Positions 1 to 7,352 of a stretch of 38,925 bases of DNA are shown here, one piece after another. The notes under the pieces are model-generated. The model ran no database searches, was not told where the DNA came from, and saw nothing but the letters and a program-made list of their open reading frames with translations. The stretch's first letter is position 1; every line of letters begins with the position of its first letter. The DNA is taken from positions 1 through 38,925 of the forward strand of contig CAZCJA010000013.1 of assembly GCA_964499015.1 (NCBI GenBank), in the 5' to 3' direction. A program made the position numbers and the translations under genes. This stretch comes from CAZCJA01 sp964499015 (lineage in GTDB: Bacteria > Elusimicrobiota > Elusimicrobia > F11).

Positions 1-400
1 GGACTTCGGTGTAGCGCATGGCGGCCGCCGAATCGCCGTCAACGGAGCCGAAGTTGCCTTGGCCGTCGATCAGCGTGTAGCGAAGCGAAAAATCTTGAAC
101 CATGCGCACAAGCGCGTCGTACACCGACAAGTCGCCGTGCGGATGATATTTACCGAGAACGTCACCGACGATGCGGGCGGATTTGCGGAATGCTTTGTTG
201 TGGGCCAAGCCCATTTCGTCCATCGTGTAGAGAATGCGGCGATGCACGGGCTTTAGTCCATCGCGCACGTCCGGAATGGCGCGCCCCACGATCACGCTCA
301 TCGCGTAATCGATGTAGGAGTCCTTCATTTCATCTTCGATGCTCCGCGGCGTTACGCGCAGTTCCTGTTGGTTGTTGCCTTCGGACGGTGTCTTGGCCAT
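1..400 (-). CDS. gyrA: DNA gyrase subunit A, N-terminal part (cut by window edge)
   Basis: The catalytic subunit of DNA gyrase makes the transient double-strand break during negative supercoiling. Reading the minus strand from the ATG at 398-400 gives a GyrA N-terminus: a short polar leader, then SYIDYAMSVIVGRAIPDVRDG, the KPVHRRILY stretch, and the quinolone-resistance region HPHGD..VYD. The frame runs to AAMRYTEV, so the catalytic tyrosine (codon at 11-13) is just inside the window and the remaining ~700 residues lie outside it. An AAGGAG-like ribosome site (plus-strand 413-418) precedes the ATG, and gyrB ends 18 nt upstream, so the two are almost certainly cotranscribed. The residue matching E. 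coli Ser83 is Leu (codon 128-130), while Asp87 is kept. Identification is very secure. Confidence 0.97.
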   Translation of the reverse strand, partial: MAKTPSEGNNQQELRVTPRSIEDEMKDSYIDYAMSVIVGRAIPDVRDGLKPVHRRILYTMDEMGLAHNKAFRKSARIVGDVLGKYHPHGDLSVYDALVRMVQDFSLRYTLIDGQGNFGSVDGDSAAAMRYTEV

Positions 401-418
401 GTTAAAAGAGGCTCCTTG

Positions 419-2944
419 TTAAATGTCTAGGTTTTGAACGTCGAGGGCGTGCGTTTCGATGAAGAGCCGGCGCGGCTCGACCTTGTCGCCCATCAATGTG
501 TTGAAAATGTTTTCCGCTTCCACCGCGTCCTCCAGCTTCACCTGCATCATACGGCGGTTCACCGGGTCCATCGTGGTTTCCCACAATTGCGACGGGTTCA
601 TTTCACCGAGACCTTTGTAGCGCTGAATGATCGCGCCTTGCTTTCCGGATTCCTTGATCGCGTCGACCAATTCGTCCAGCGTGGCCACGTTGCGGCCGCC
701 GTCTTTGAGCTTCACGCGGTACAGGGGCTTGGCTTCGGCGCCAGGCTTGGCTTCAGCGGTGATGTCAAAACCGATCGCCTCAAATTTCTTGAGAATGTTT
801 TTAAGTTTCGGAATCTCCGTGGGTTCTTTCACGTCAGAGAGAAGTTCCTCTTCCGTCAAATCGTCCACATCGGAGGCGGCGGCCCCGGCGTCTTCCTTCA
901 AGGCCGCGCGCCGGGCCTTCAAATAGCCCGGCTTAAATTCTTTCCATTCTTTGTCCGTGTAAATGAAACTCGGCCGGCCCGCTTCGCCGGGAACGATAAA
1001 CAAGGGCAATTTGTCTTGGCGGTAACCTTCCACAAACTCGTCCCAGTTGAGGCCTTTGCGGCGCAGGCGCGTCTGCAGGTTTTCGAATTCCACCATGTCT
1101 TTCATCAGCGCGCGCAATTTTTCCTGGTCGAACACGCCCGCTTCTTTATCGCCCTTGAGCTTCACCACTTCGGTCGTGGACAGGGCCTCGTTCAGCAACC
1201 ACTCTTCCATCTGCTCGGCGGTGTCGACATAAAATTCTTTTTTGCTCTTCGCCACTTTGTACAAGGGCGGCTGCGCGATGAAAATATGCCCGTTGTCGAC
1301 GAGCGGCTTCATCTGCCGGTAGAAAAACGTGAGTAAAAGCGTGCGGATATGCGAACCGTCGACGTCGGCGTCGGTCATGATGACGATTTTGTGGTAGCGG
1401 AGCTTGGCGATGTTGAAACCGTCGGACTCGGAGGAGGCGCCGGTCCCCACGCCGCAGCCGATCGCGGTGATGAGCGTGCGGATTTCCTCGTTCGCCAGCA
1501 CTTTGGCGATGCGCGATTTTTCGACGTTAATAATTTTACCGCGCAAAGGCAGGATGGCCTGGAACGCCCGGTCGCGGCCTTGCTTGGCGGAACCACCGGC
1601 GGAGTCGCCTTCGACGATGTACAGTTCCGACTTGGCCGGGTCGCGTTCCTGGCAGTCGGCGAGTTTGCCGGGCAAGGACGCGGAATCGAGCGCGCCTTTG
1701 CGGCGGGTCAGCTCGCGCGCTTTGCGCGCGGCTTCGCGGGCCTCGGCGGCGGTGACGATTTTTTCGCAAATCTTGGTGGCGGTGGCCGGATTTTCTTCGA
1801 AGAAGGTGGCCAATGAATCGCCGACGATGGATTTGGTCAGCCCTTCCACCTCGCTGTTGCCGAGCTTGGTTTTGGTCTGGCCTTCAAATTGCGGGTGCGG
1901 GATTTTCAGCGACAGCACCATGGCGAGGCCTTCGCGGCAGTCGTCGCCGGTGATGTTGTAGTTGTGGCCCTTGGTGAGGTCCCGCTTCTTGATGTAATCG
2001 TTGATCACGCGCGTCAGCGCGGAGCGGAAGCCGGCCAAATGCGTGCCGCCTTCGATGGTGTTGATGTTGTTGACGAAGGTGTAGGCCTGTTCCGTGTAGG
2101 AATCGTTGTACTGGATCGCCACTTCGATGATGATGTCGTCTTTTTCTTTGCTGACGAAGATCGGCGCCGGGTGCAGGGCTTTTTTGTGGGCGTTCAAATA
2201 CTTGATGAATTCGATGATGCCGCCTTCGTAGTGGAAGGTGTGCTGCTTGCCGGCCTCTTCATCGACGATCTTGATGTTGGAGCCGGCGTTTAAGAACGCG
2301 AGCTCGCGCAGGCGGTTGGACAGCGTCTCAAACGAAAACTTGGTTGCGGTGAAAATCGTGCTGTCCGGAAGGAAATGCACTTTGGTGCCGCGCTTTTCTG
2401 TCTTGCCGATGACCGCGACCGGCGCGTCCGGCTTGCCGATCTTATACGACTGCATGTAGATCTTTCCATCGCGATACACTTCGACGCGAAACCATTTGGA
2501 CAGCGCGTTCACGCAGGTGATGCCGACGCCGTGCAGACCGCCCGAGACTTTGTACGCGGACTTTTCAAATTTTCCGCCGGCGTGCAGGGTCGTCATGATG
2601 ATTTCGAGGGCGGTTTTGCCTTTCAGCTTCGGGTCTTTCTCGTCTTTCTTCACGTCGACCGGGATGCCGCGCCCGTCGTCTTCGACGGAGCAGGAGCCGT
2701 CTTCGTGCAGGATCACTTCGCAATTCTTGGCGAAGCCGCCCAAAATTTCGTCGATCGCGTTGTCGACCGCTTCGTAAACCAAGTGGTGCAGGCCCTGCTG
2801 GCTTGTGGAGCCAATGTACATCGCGGGCCGCTTGCGGACCGCCTCCAATCCTTCGAGGACGGTTATTTGTGAGGCGTCGTATTCGCCGCTGGCGCCGTTG
2901 GCGCTTTTCTTGGCTTCGGCGTCCGACGTTTTGGTCTTTGTCAC
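419..2944 (-). CDS. gyrB: DNA gyrase subunit B
   Basis: ATPase and TOPRIM subunit of gyrase, 841 residues from a GTG start. The GHKL ATPase part shows EAVDNAIDE and the GGLHGVG lid motif. The TOPRIM part shows EGDSAGG (Glu about residue 445), PLRGKI and the acidic DADVDGSH metal site. The C-terminal part has QRYKGLGEMN, typical of type IIA topoisomerases. The protein is longer than the ~640-residue short form because of an insert before QRYKGLGEMN, which includes an acidic stretch with DVDDLTEEELL; this resembles the large insert of proteobacterial GyrB. The GTG overlaps the TGA of dciA as GTGA and is preceded by GGGAG six nt upstream, which supports this start. It belongs to the dnaA-to-gyrA run. 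Confidence 0.97.
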   Translation of the reverse strand: MTKTKTSDAEAKKSANGASGEYDASQITVLEGLEAVRKRPAMYIGSTSQQGLHHLVYEAVDNAIDEILGGFAKNCEVILHEDGSCSVEDDGRGIPVDVKKDEKDPKLKGKTALEIIMTTLHAGGKFEKSAYKVSGGLHGVGITCVNALSKWFRVEVYRDGKIYMQSYKIGKPDAPVAVIGKTEKRGTKVHFLPDSTIFTATKFSFETLSNRLRELAFLNAGSNIKIVDEEAGKQHTFHYEGGIIEFIKYLNAHKKALHPAPIFVSKEKDDIIIEVAIQYNDSYTEQAYTFVNNINTIEGGTHLAGFRSALTRVINDYIKKRDLTKGHNYNITGDDCREGLAMVLSLKIPHPQFEGQTKTKLGNSEVEGLTKSIVGDSLATFFEENPATATKICEKIVTAAEAREAARKARELTRRKGALDSASLPGKLADCQERDPAKSELYIVEGDSAGGSAKQGRDRAFQAILPLRGKIINVEKSRIAKVLANEEIRTLITAIGCGVGTGASSESDGFNIAKLRYHKIVIMTDADVDGSHIRTLLLTFFYRQMKPLVDNGHIFIAQPPLYKVAKSKKEFYVDTAEQMEEWLLNEALSTTEVVKLKGDKEAGVFDQEKLRALMKDMVEFENLQTRLRRKGLNWDEFVEGYRQDKLPLFIVPGEAGRPSFIYTDKEWKEFKPGYLKARRAALKEDAGAAASDVDDLTEEELLSDVKEPTEIPKLKNILKKFEAIGFDITAEAKPGAEAKPLYRVKLKDGGRNVATLDELVDAIKESGKQGAIIQRYKGLGEMNPSQLWETTMDPVNRRMMQVKLEDAVEAENIFNTLMGDKVEPRRLFIETHALDVQNLDI

Positions 2945-3255
2945 AAGGAGCTCCCTTTCAGTTCAAATAGAATGTCTTTGATCACGCGCCGGCCCAACGC
3001 CTGGTTGAGGCGGTCGATGATCCGCTTCTTCGAGTAATGCAGTTCCTGCCGGTGAGCGGCCGAGGGCACGCTCACGCAAATTTTTGATCCTTGCATGCCG
3101 ACGGCTTCGCAGCCAGGCGCCAGCACGCGCGCTTCCCGGTCCCACGCGTCGAACACCGCGTACATCGCGGGATCGAAGCCGAGCCGGGACAAAATACCCT
3201 CAACCGCAAGCTTTGCGGGGATGCCCTCCCGCTCAGAAGGCGATTTCTTTTTCAT
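2941..3255 (-). CDS. dciA: DciA-like DUF721 protein, probable replicative helicase loader
   Basis: A protein of 104 residues from the ATG at 3253-3255. The C-terminal two thirds fit DUF721/DciA: an aspartate-tryptophan pair (FDAWDREA), a hydrophobic V-rich strand (KICVSVPSAAHRQEL), then a KKRIIDRLNQALG helix and the terminal strand VIKDILFEL. DciA is regarded as the ancestral bacterial loader or recruiter of DnaB helicase. In Actinobacteria the homologue lies between recF and gyrB, exactly as here. The start overlaps the end of recF by 23 nt, and a longer reading to 3333 would overlap recF by 101 nt, so I prefer the shorter one. Its stop overlaps the gyrB GTG. No strong ribosome site is visible, so coupling to recF translation is likely. 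Confidence 0.85.
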   Translation of the reverse strand: MKKKSPSEREGIPAKLAVEGILSRLGFDPAMYAVFDAWDREARVLAPGCEAVGMQGSKICVSVPSAAHRQELHYSKKRIIDRLNQALGRRVIKDILFELKGSSL

Positions 3256-4369
3256 GTAGGGCAAGTTTAACACCGTCGGAATCAAATGTAAAAATCGAAA
3301 CCGGCATCTGCCGGTCCCTGGGCCATGATTCAAGCCCCGTCAGGGTCACAAAGCATTGGCCCGTCTCGGACAACTCGTTTAGCAAATGGCGCGCCCGATC
3401 GGCGTCCAATTCTGAAAAGACGTCGTCCAAAAGGCAAATCGGCTTCTGCCCGCGCCGCTCTTCGATGTACGGAATTTCCGCCAGCTTGAAGGCGATCGCC
3501 GCGGTGCGCATCTGTCCTTCGGAGGCGCAGCTGCGCGCCGGCCGGCCATGCATCAGAAAAGCGATGTCGTCGCGCTGCGGCCCGGTGAGCGTCATGCCGA
3601 CCGCGATTTCCTGCGGGCGCGATTGGCGCAGCTTCTCTTTCCAGCGCTGCGCACCGTCCGCATCCCAGGGCCCCTGAATCGACGGGCGGTATTCGATCGT
3701 CATCTCGCCGGAGCGCCCGCTGACGCGGTCTTCGACGCGCTCAAAAAACGGGGAAAAATCGGCGATAAATTGGTTTCTCTTTTCGCAAATGACGAGCCCG
3801 GCTTTAATAATCGCGCCGTCCCAGGCGTCCAGCGTGTCCACGCCGATCTGGCCGTCGGCAATCTGCCGCAGGGCCGCGTTGCGGCTTTTAAGCGCGTCCT
3901 GGTACACCTTCAGCGCCTCGGCGTACGTCGCGTCGACCTGCAGAAGCACCAGGTTCAACGCGCGTCGGCGCTGTTCCGGTTCGCCTTTGAGCAGCGTCAA
4001 ATCTTCCGGCAAAAAACTCACCAGCGGCACGCGCCCCACCAAATCTTTGAGCCGCACCGGTGTGTGGCCGTTCTCGCGAATCACGCGCGAGAGGCCGTTC
4101 TTATATTTCATTTCCAGCGTAAAGCGCTCCGCGGAGGAGGTGCCTTCGAACGCGCCCAAAACCACAAAGCCATCTTTGTTCCACTCGACCATGCTCTCGC
4201 AATCGGCGCCGCGCGGGCTGGCGCCGGTGGCCAAAATAGCAATCGCCTCAAGCAGGTTCGTTTTGCCGGCGCCGTTCGGGCCGATGAACAGGCTCACGCC
4301 GGGCGGCGTTTCGAGAGTGAGGTTATCGTGATTGCGGAATTGTCGTAGGGTGAGGGTGCGCAGAAACAA
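3233..4369 (-). CDS. recF: RecF, DNA gap repair SMC-like ATPase
   Basis: RecF binds gapped DNA and helps load RecA with RecO and RecR. The product of 378 residues opens with FLRTLTLRQFRNHDNL, the usual RecF N-terminus, followed by Walker A (GPNGAGKTNLLEAI). LTGPQRDD, the ABC-type signature region, and Walker B LLDDVFSELD follow in the expected order, and length is normal for the family. The start is TTG (4367-4369), since no ATG or GTG lies at the right place; the N-terminal match to the family supports it. Only six nt separate it from the dnaN stop. The 3' end overlaps dciA. Confidence 0.95.
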   Translation of the reverse strand: MFLRTLTLRQFRNHDNLTLETPPGVSLFIGPNGAGKTNLLEAIAILATGASPRGADCESMVEWNKDGFVVLGAFEGTSSAERFTLEMKYKNGLSRVIRENGHTPVRLKDLVGRVPLVSFLPEDLTLLKGEPEQRRRALNLVLLQVDATYAEALKVYQDALKSRNAALRQIADGQIGVDTLDAWDGAIIKAGLVICEKRNQFIADFSPFFERVEDRVSGRSGEMTIEYRPSIQGPWDADGAQRWKEKLRQSRPQEIAVGMTLTGPQRDDIAFLMHGRPARSCASEGQMRTAAIAFKLAEIPYIEERRGQKPICLLDDVFSELDADRARHLLNELSETGQCFVTLTGLESWPRDRQMPVSIFTFDSDGVKLALHEKEIAF

Positions 4370-4375
4370 CGCTTA

Positions 4376-5545
4376 TCACACCTTCATCGGCATCATCACG
4401 TACCGGAACGACTCGTCATCGGCCGGCCGCACGACGCCGGGGTTCAGCGGCGAGGTGAACTCAATCACCACCTCATTCTGATCGAGTGCCTTCAGCACAT
4501 CCATCACGTAGAGGGGATTAAAAGCGATTTCAAAATTGGCGCCTTCATAGGCCACTGGCATTTCCGATTCCACTTCCACGCGGCCGCTTGATGCCGCCTG
4601 TATTTTCATGCTGCCCTTGGTCAGCGAAAGACGAATGGAACCGCCGCGCTCCATGGTTCCGATTGCCGCACGAGCGACGCAGGCGTTAAACGCGCTGCGG
4701 TCCAAGCGCAGCTGGAAGTCGTGTGATTTCGGTAAAACCTGCTCAAAATTTGGGAAGTGGCCTTCAATGAGCCGCGATAAAACCACCGTTTTTCCGTCGG
4801 AGAAACTGGCTTGGTTTTCCGTGAACGAGACATGGATCGATTCTTTTCCTTTCTCGTCCGAAACCAAATGCAGAACTTCCTGCACCGCCTTGGTGGGCAG
4901 GATAATTTTGATTTTAAGTTTCTTATCGCTGATCGGGCGTTGGATGTAAGACAAGCGGCGTCCATCGGTGGCGACAGCGACCAATTTGCCGTTCTCGGCA
5001 ATAATGTGAATGCCGTTTAGCACATAGCGTGTTTCGTCGGTGGAGGCTGAAAAAACCGTTTTCTTGATCAGTTCACGCAAGGTTTCACGCGGCATTTCCA
5101 CCGCTTTGTCTTGATCAAATTCCGGCAGTACCGGGTAATCCGTTTTCGGCAAGCCTGTGACGTTCAAGCGGTCGCGCCCGGATCTTAGTTCAACCTTATT
5201 CCCTTCCTGAACGTCGAGTTTGATTTCACGGTCGTCTTCCAGCGTTCTTAAAAAATCGGCGATGATTTTAGCGGGAATGGTAATCGCGCCCTTGGAAACC
5301 ACATCCGCTTTGACCCACGTGCGGATGCCGACTTCCAAATCAGTAGCGGACAAACGCAGGCCTTGGTCGGTTCCCTCAAAAAGAATATTACCAAGAACCG
5401 GTAATGTGCTGCGGGAAGAAATTGCACTCTGTACAAGTTGTATGCCTTTGAAAATATCGGCTTTATTCACAACAACACGCATGGCTTCTTTATCTTTATT
5501 TAAAGATTTAGAAGCCGTAGAAGACGTAGGGGCGTTGATAGTCAT
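4376..5545 (-). CDS. dnaN: DNA polymerase III beta sliding clamp
   Basis: The beta clamp tethers DNA polymerase III and many repair partners to DNA. The family core starts at MRVVVNKADIFKGIQLVQ and ends with the typical C-terminal YVMMPMKV. Two starts are possible. The ATG at 5543-5545 gives 389 residues and has a GAGGA ribosome site about ten nt upstream. The ATG at 5480-5482 gives the canonical family start (368 residues), but an RNA hairpin lies directly in front of it. The extra 21 residues of the long form (Ser/Thr/Lys-rich) match no clamp domain. I list the long form because of its ribosome site and flag the alternative. The gene lies downstream of dnaA and the DnaA-box cluster. Confidence 0.95.
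   Translation of the reverse strand: MTINAPTSSTASKSLNKDKEAMRVVVNKADIFKGIQLVQSAISSRSTLPVLGNILFEGTDQGLRLSATDLEVGIRTWVKADVVSKGAITIPAKIIADFLRTLEDDREIKLDVQEGNKVELRSGRDRLNVTGLPKTDYPVLPEFDQDKAVEMPRETLRELIKKTVFSASTDETRYVLNGIHIIAENGKLVAVATDGRRLSYIQRPISDKKLKIKIILPTKAVQEVLHLVSDEKGKESIHVSFTENQASFSDGKTVVLSRLIEGHFPNFEQVLPKSHDFQLRLDRSAFNACVARAAIGTMERGGSIRLSLTKGSMKIQAASSGRVEVESEMPVAYEGANFEIAFNPLYVMDVLKALDQNEVVIEFTSPLNPGVVRPADDESFRYVMMPMKV
5483..5516 (-). promoter_or_regulatory. Long hairpin abutting the canonical dnaN start
   Basis: Perfect outer arms GGCTTCT (5483-5489) and AGAAGCC (5510-5516) enclose a second perfect pair, ATCTTT (5492-5497) and AAAGAT (5502-5507), with a symmetric 2x2 internal loop and a 4-nt terminal loop. 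On the dnaN mRNA the structure ends immediately before the AUG at 5482-5480. It could block that internal start, act as a 5' leader element, or be a DNA dyad linked to the origin. The structure is seen in the sequence; the role is inferred. Confidence 0.6.
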
Positions 5546-5746
5546 GATAAGTTGTCCTCACTCGTTGAAACGTGTTGAAAACCAATTGTATTGGCGCATC
5601 TTGCTTATTCGCGTCGCTTGTGGATAAGGGAGTGGGCTTATCCACGTTGTGCACAGAGCCGGTGCGTTTTTTCTGCTGTGGATACATTTGTCGGCGATAT
5701 CCACAGGCTCCACCGTCGACGATTATAACCTATGCGACGGGGAATT
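5546..5746. other. Probable replication origin (oriC) with a cluster of DnaA boxes
   Basis: The gap between dnaN and dnaA contains five DnaA-box-like 9-mers in 87 bp: TGTGGATAA at 5619-5627 (the perfect box TTATCCACA on the minus strand), TTATCCACG at 5638-5646, TTGTGCACA at 5647-5655 directly abutting it, TGTGGATAC at 5677-5685 and ATATCCACA at 5697-5705. On the dnaN side there is a dyad CCAAT-N3-ATTGG (5582-5594) and a tandem GTTGAAA pair spaced 10 bp (5564, 5574). Gene order is the classical bacterial origin order. The same boxes could also serve autoregulation of the dnaA operon. A GC-skew switch was not computed. Confidence 0.75.
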
Positions 5747-7123
5747 TTACGGCGTGGTCAGGAGACTTTCTTCGCGAATGTCTTGGGTTATTTTATTGAC
5801 CAACGCCACGAAATACGGGTCGCCGCTGAGCTTGCCTTTGATCTTGTTGCAGGCGTGCATAACGGTCGTGTGGTCCTTGCCGCCGAAGTGCGAACCGATC
5901 TCCGGCGTGGACAAATCAGTAAGCGTGCGGGCCAAATACATGGCCAGCTGGCGCGGGAACGCGATGGCGTCGGTGCGGCGCTTGGACTTCATGTCCGATA
6001 GTTCCAAATTGAAATGACGCGCCACCACTTTCTGCACGTGGCTGACGGCGACCATTGTCGTGTTGTCGCCCGAGGTCAAGATATCGCGCAGCACTTTGCG
6101 CGCGGTGTCGACGGTAAGCGGTGCGCCGGTTAAAGAGGCGTAGGCCATAATGCGCGTGATCGAGCCTTCGAGTTCGCGGATGTTCGTTTTGATGTGCGAG
6201 GCGACGAAGAGCACAACGTCTTCCGGCACGGCGCTGCCCGAGTCGTCAATTTTCTGACGGAGAATCGCGATGCGCGTTTCCAAATCCGGAGGCTGAATAT
6301 CGGCGATGACGCCCCACTCAAAGCGCGACACCAAGCGGTCGCCGACCTGCGTTTCTTTCGGCGGGCGGTCCGAGCAGATCACGATCTGCTTGTGCGAGTC
6401 ATAGAGGGAATTAAAAGTGTAGAAGAATTCTTCCTGCGAGGAATCCTTGCCCATGAGGAATTGAATGTCGTCGATCAAAAGGCAGTCGATGCTGCGGTAC
6501 TTGGCGCGGAAGTCTTTCATCTTCTCAAAGCGGATCGCGTCGATAAATTCGTTGATGAAGCGTTCGGACGGCACGTACATTACGTTCAAGTGCGGGGAAC
6601 GGCGCGTGATTTGATGGACGATCGAATGCAGCAAGTGCGTTTTGCCGAGGCCCACGCCGCCATAAATAAAGAGCGGGTTGTAGGACCGGCCCGGTTCTTT
6701 GGCCACGGCCTCGGCCGCCGCTTCGGCGAAACGGTTGGACGGGCCGACGACAAAATTGGTGAAGTCGTACTTGCTTTCCAGTGGGGGAACGGTGATGCCT
6801 GTGGTCGAAACAGGGGCCGGAGCCGCGGGGCGGACTTCGCGAACGTACGGCGGAGCGGCCGGGTCGGCTTCGAGGGCGGAAAATTCAAGACGGACCGAAA
6901 CGCCGGTAGCGTCGGTGAGCATTTTCTCAATGCGGGGCTGGTAGTGCGTCTTGACCCAATCCGAGAAAAAGCGGTTCGGCACGTTAAGCACAAACGTTCC
7001 GCCTTCGTGGCTTTTCACCGAGAGCGGTTTAAGCCAGAGGTCGAACGTTTCGTCGCGCAGTTCCGATTTAAGAGTGGATAAAACGTGCTGCCAAAGTTCA
7101 GTGGTCGATTTTAAAGTGATCAT
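5747..7123 (-). CDS. dnaA: Chromosomal replication initiator DnaA
   Basis: DnaA binds the origin boxes and opens the duplex. From the ATG at 7121-7123 the protein has 458 residues: domain I (ELWQHVLSTLKSEL), a Pro/Ala-rich linker, the AAA+ module with Walker A GGVGLGKTHLL (about residue 155), Walker B LLIDDIQFL, and domain IV with the signature DHTTVMHACNKI near residue 418. The frame stays open upstream to a TTG at 7192, but that TTG is itself the -35 element of a good promoter, so the ATG is preferred. No clear ribosome site precedes it. It is the first gene of the minus-strand replication cluster and is divergent from the giant gene. Confidence 0.95.
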   Translation of the reverse strand: MITLKSTTELWQHVLSTLKSELRDETFDLWLKPLSVKSHEGGTFVLNVPNRFFSDWVKTHYQPRIEKMLTDATGVSVRLEFSALEADPAAPPYVREVRPAAPAPVSTTGITVPPLESKYDFTNFVVGPSNRFAEAAAEAVAKEPGRSYNPLFIYGGVGLGKTHLLHSIVHQITRRSPHLNVMYVPSERFINEFIDAIRFEKMKDFRAKYRSIDCLLIDDIQFLMGKDSSQEEFFYTFNSLYDSHKQIVICSDRPPKETQVGDRLVSRFEWGVIADIQPPDLETRIAILRQKIDDSGSAVPEDVVLFVASHIKTNIRELEGSITRIMAYASLTGAPLTVDTARKVLRDILTSGDNTTMVAVSHVQKVVARHFNLELSDMKSKRRTDAIAFPRQLAMYLARTLTDLSTPEIGSHFGGKDHTTVMHACNKIKGKLSGDPYFVALVNKITQDIREESLLTTP

Positions 7124-7162
7124 GTTGTTAGGGTTTGGAAAATTTTCGAAAAAGAGGTCGCA

Positions 7163-7192
7163 AGTGTAGATAAACAATGTCGGTTTGGTCAA
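7163..7192 (-). promoter_or_regulatory. Probable dnaA promoter (sigma-70 type)
   Basis: On the minus strand, TTGACC (7187-7192) and TACACT (7163-7168) are separated by 18 nt. A transcript would start about 30-35 nt before the dnaA ATG at 7123. The -35 overlaps the only upstream alternative start codon of dnaA, which argues against that longer reading. Confidence 0.6.
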
Positions 7193-7289
7193 ATTTATTT
7201 TCTCGACGGAAAAAAACGGTTCTCACAGACAAAACGAGTCGTTCCACGCCCTAGCAACAGCCCGGCCCCCTCCCTCAAAAAGACCCTTC

Positions 7290-7346
7290 ATATTTACTAC
7301 TTGTTTACCGATTCTTAAGGCATTCTTAATGCCCCTACCTTACACT
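7290..7346 (+). promoter_or_regulatory. Phased 11-bp repeats and -10 element before the giant gene
   Basis: Four heptamers of the form TTNTTWA recur every 11 bp: ATATTTA (7290), TTGTTTA (7301), TTCTTAA (7312) and TTCTTAA (7323). The last two lie in a near-perfect tandem 11-mer, ATTCTTAAGGC/ATTCTTAATGC (7311-7332). A -10-like TACACT (7341-7346) follows 11 nt after the last heptamer, and no good -35 is present where one would be expected. This layout is that of promoters activated by OmpR/PhoB-class response regulators. A small dyad GGCATT-CTT-AATGCC (7319-7333) overlaps it. The repeats are seen; regulator class is inferred. Confidence 0.5.
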
Positions 7347-7352
7347 TAATAC

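Noticed and set aside
3256..3333. Longer DciA reading from 3333
   Set aside because: It would overlap recF by 101 nt and adds sequence that does not resemble DUF721.
3548..4348. Long plus-strand frames opposite recF, gyrB and dnaA
   Set aside because: They are all complementary to clearly identified genes, lack motifs, and are explained by codon bias.
7124..7192. N-terminal extension of DnaA from a TTG at 7192
   Set aside because: The TTG is the -35 hexamer of the likely dnaA promoter, and the extension has no DnaA sequence.
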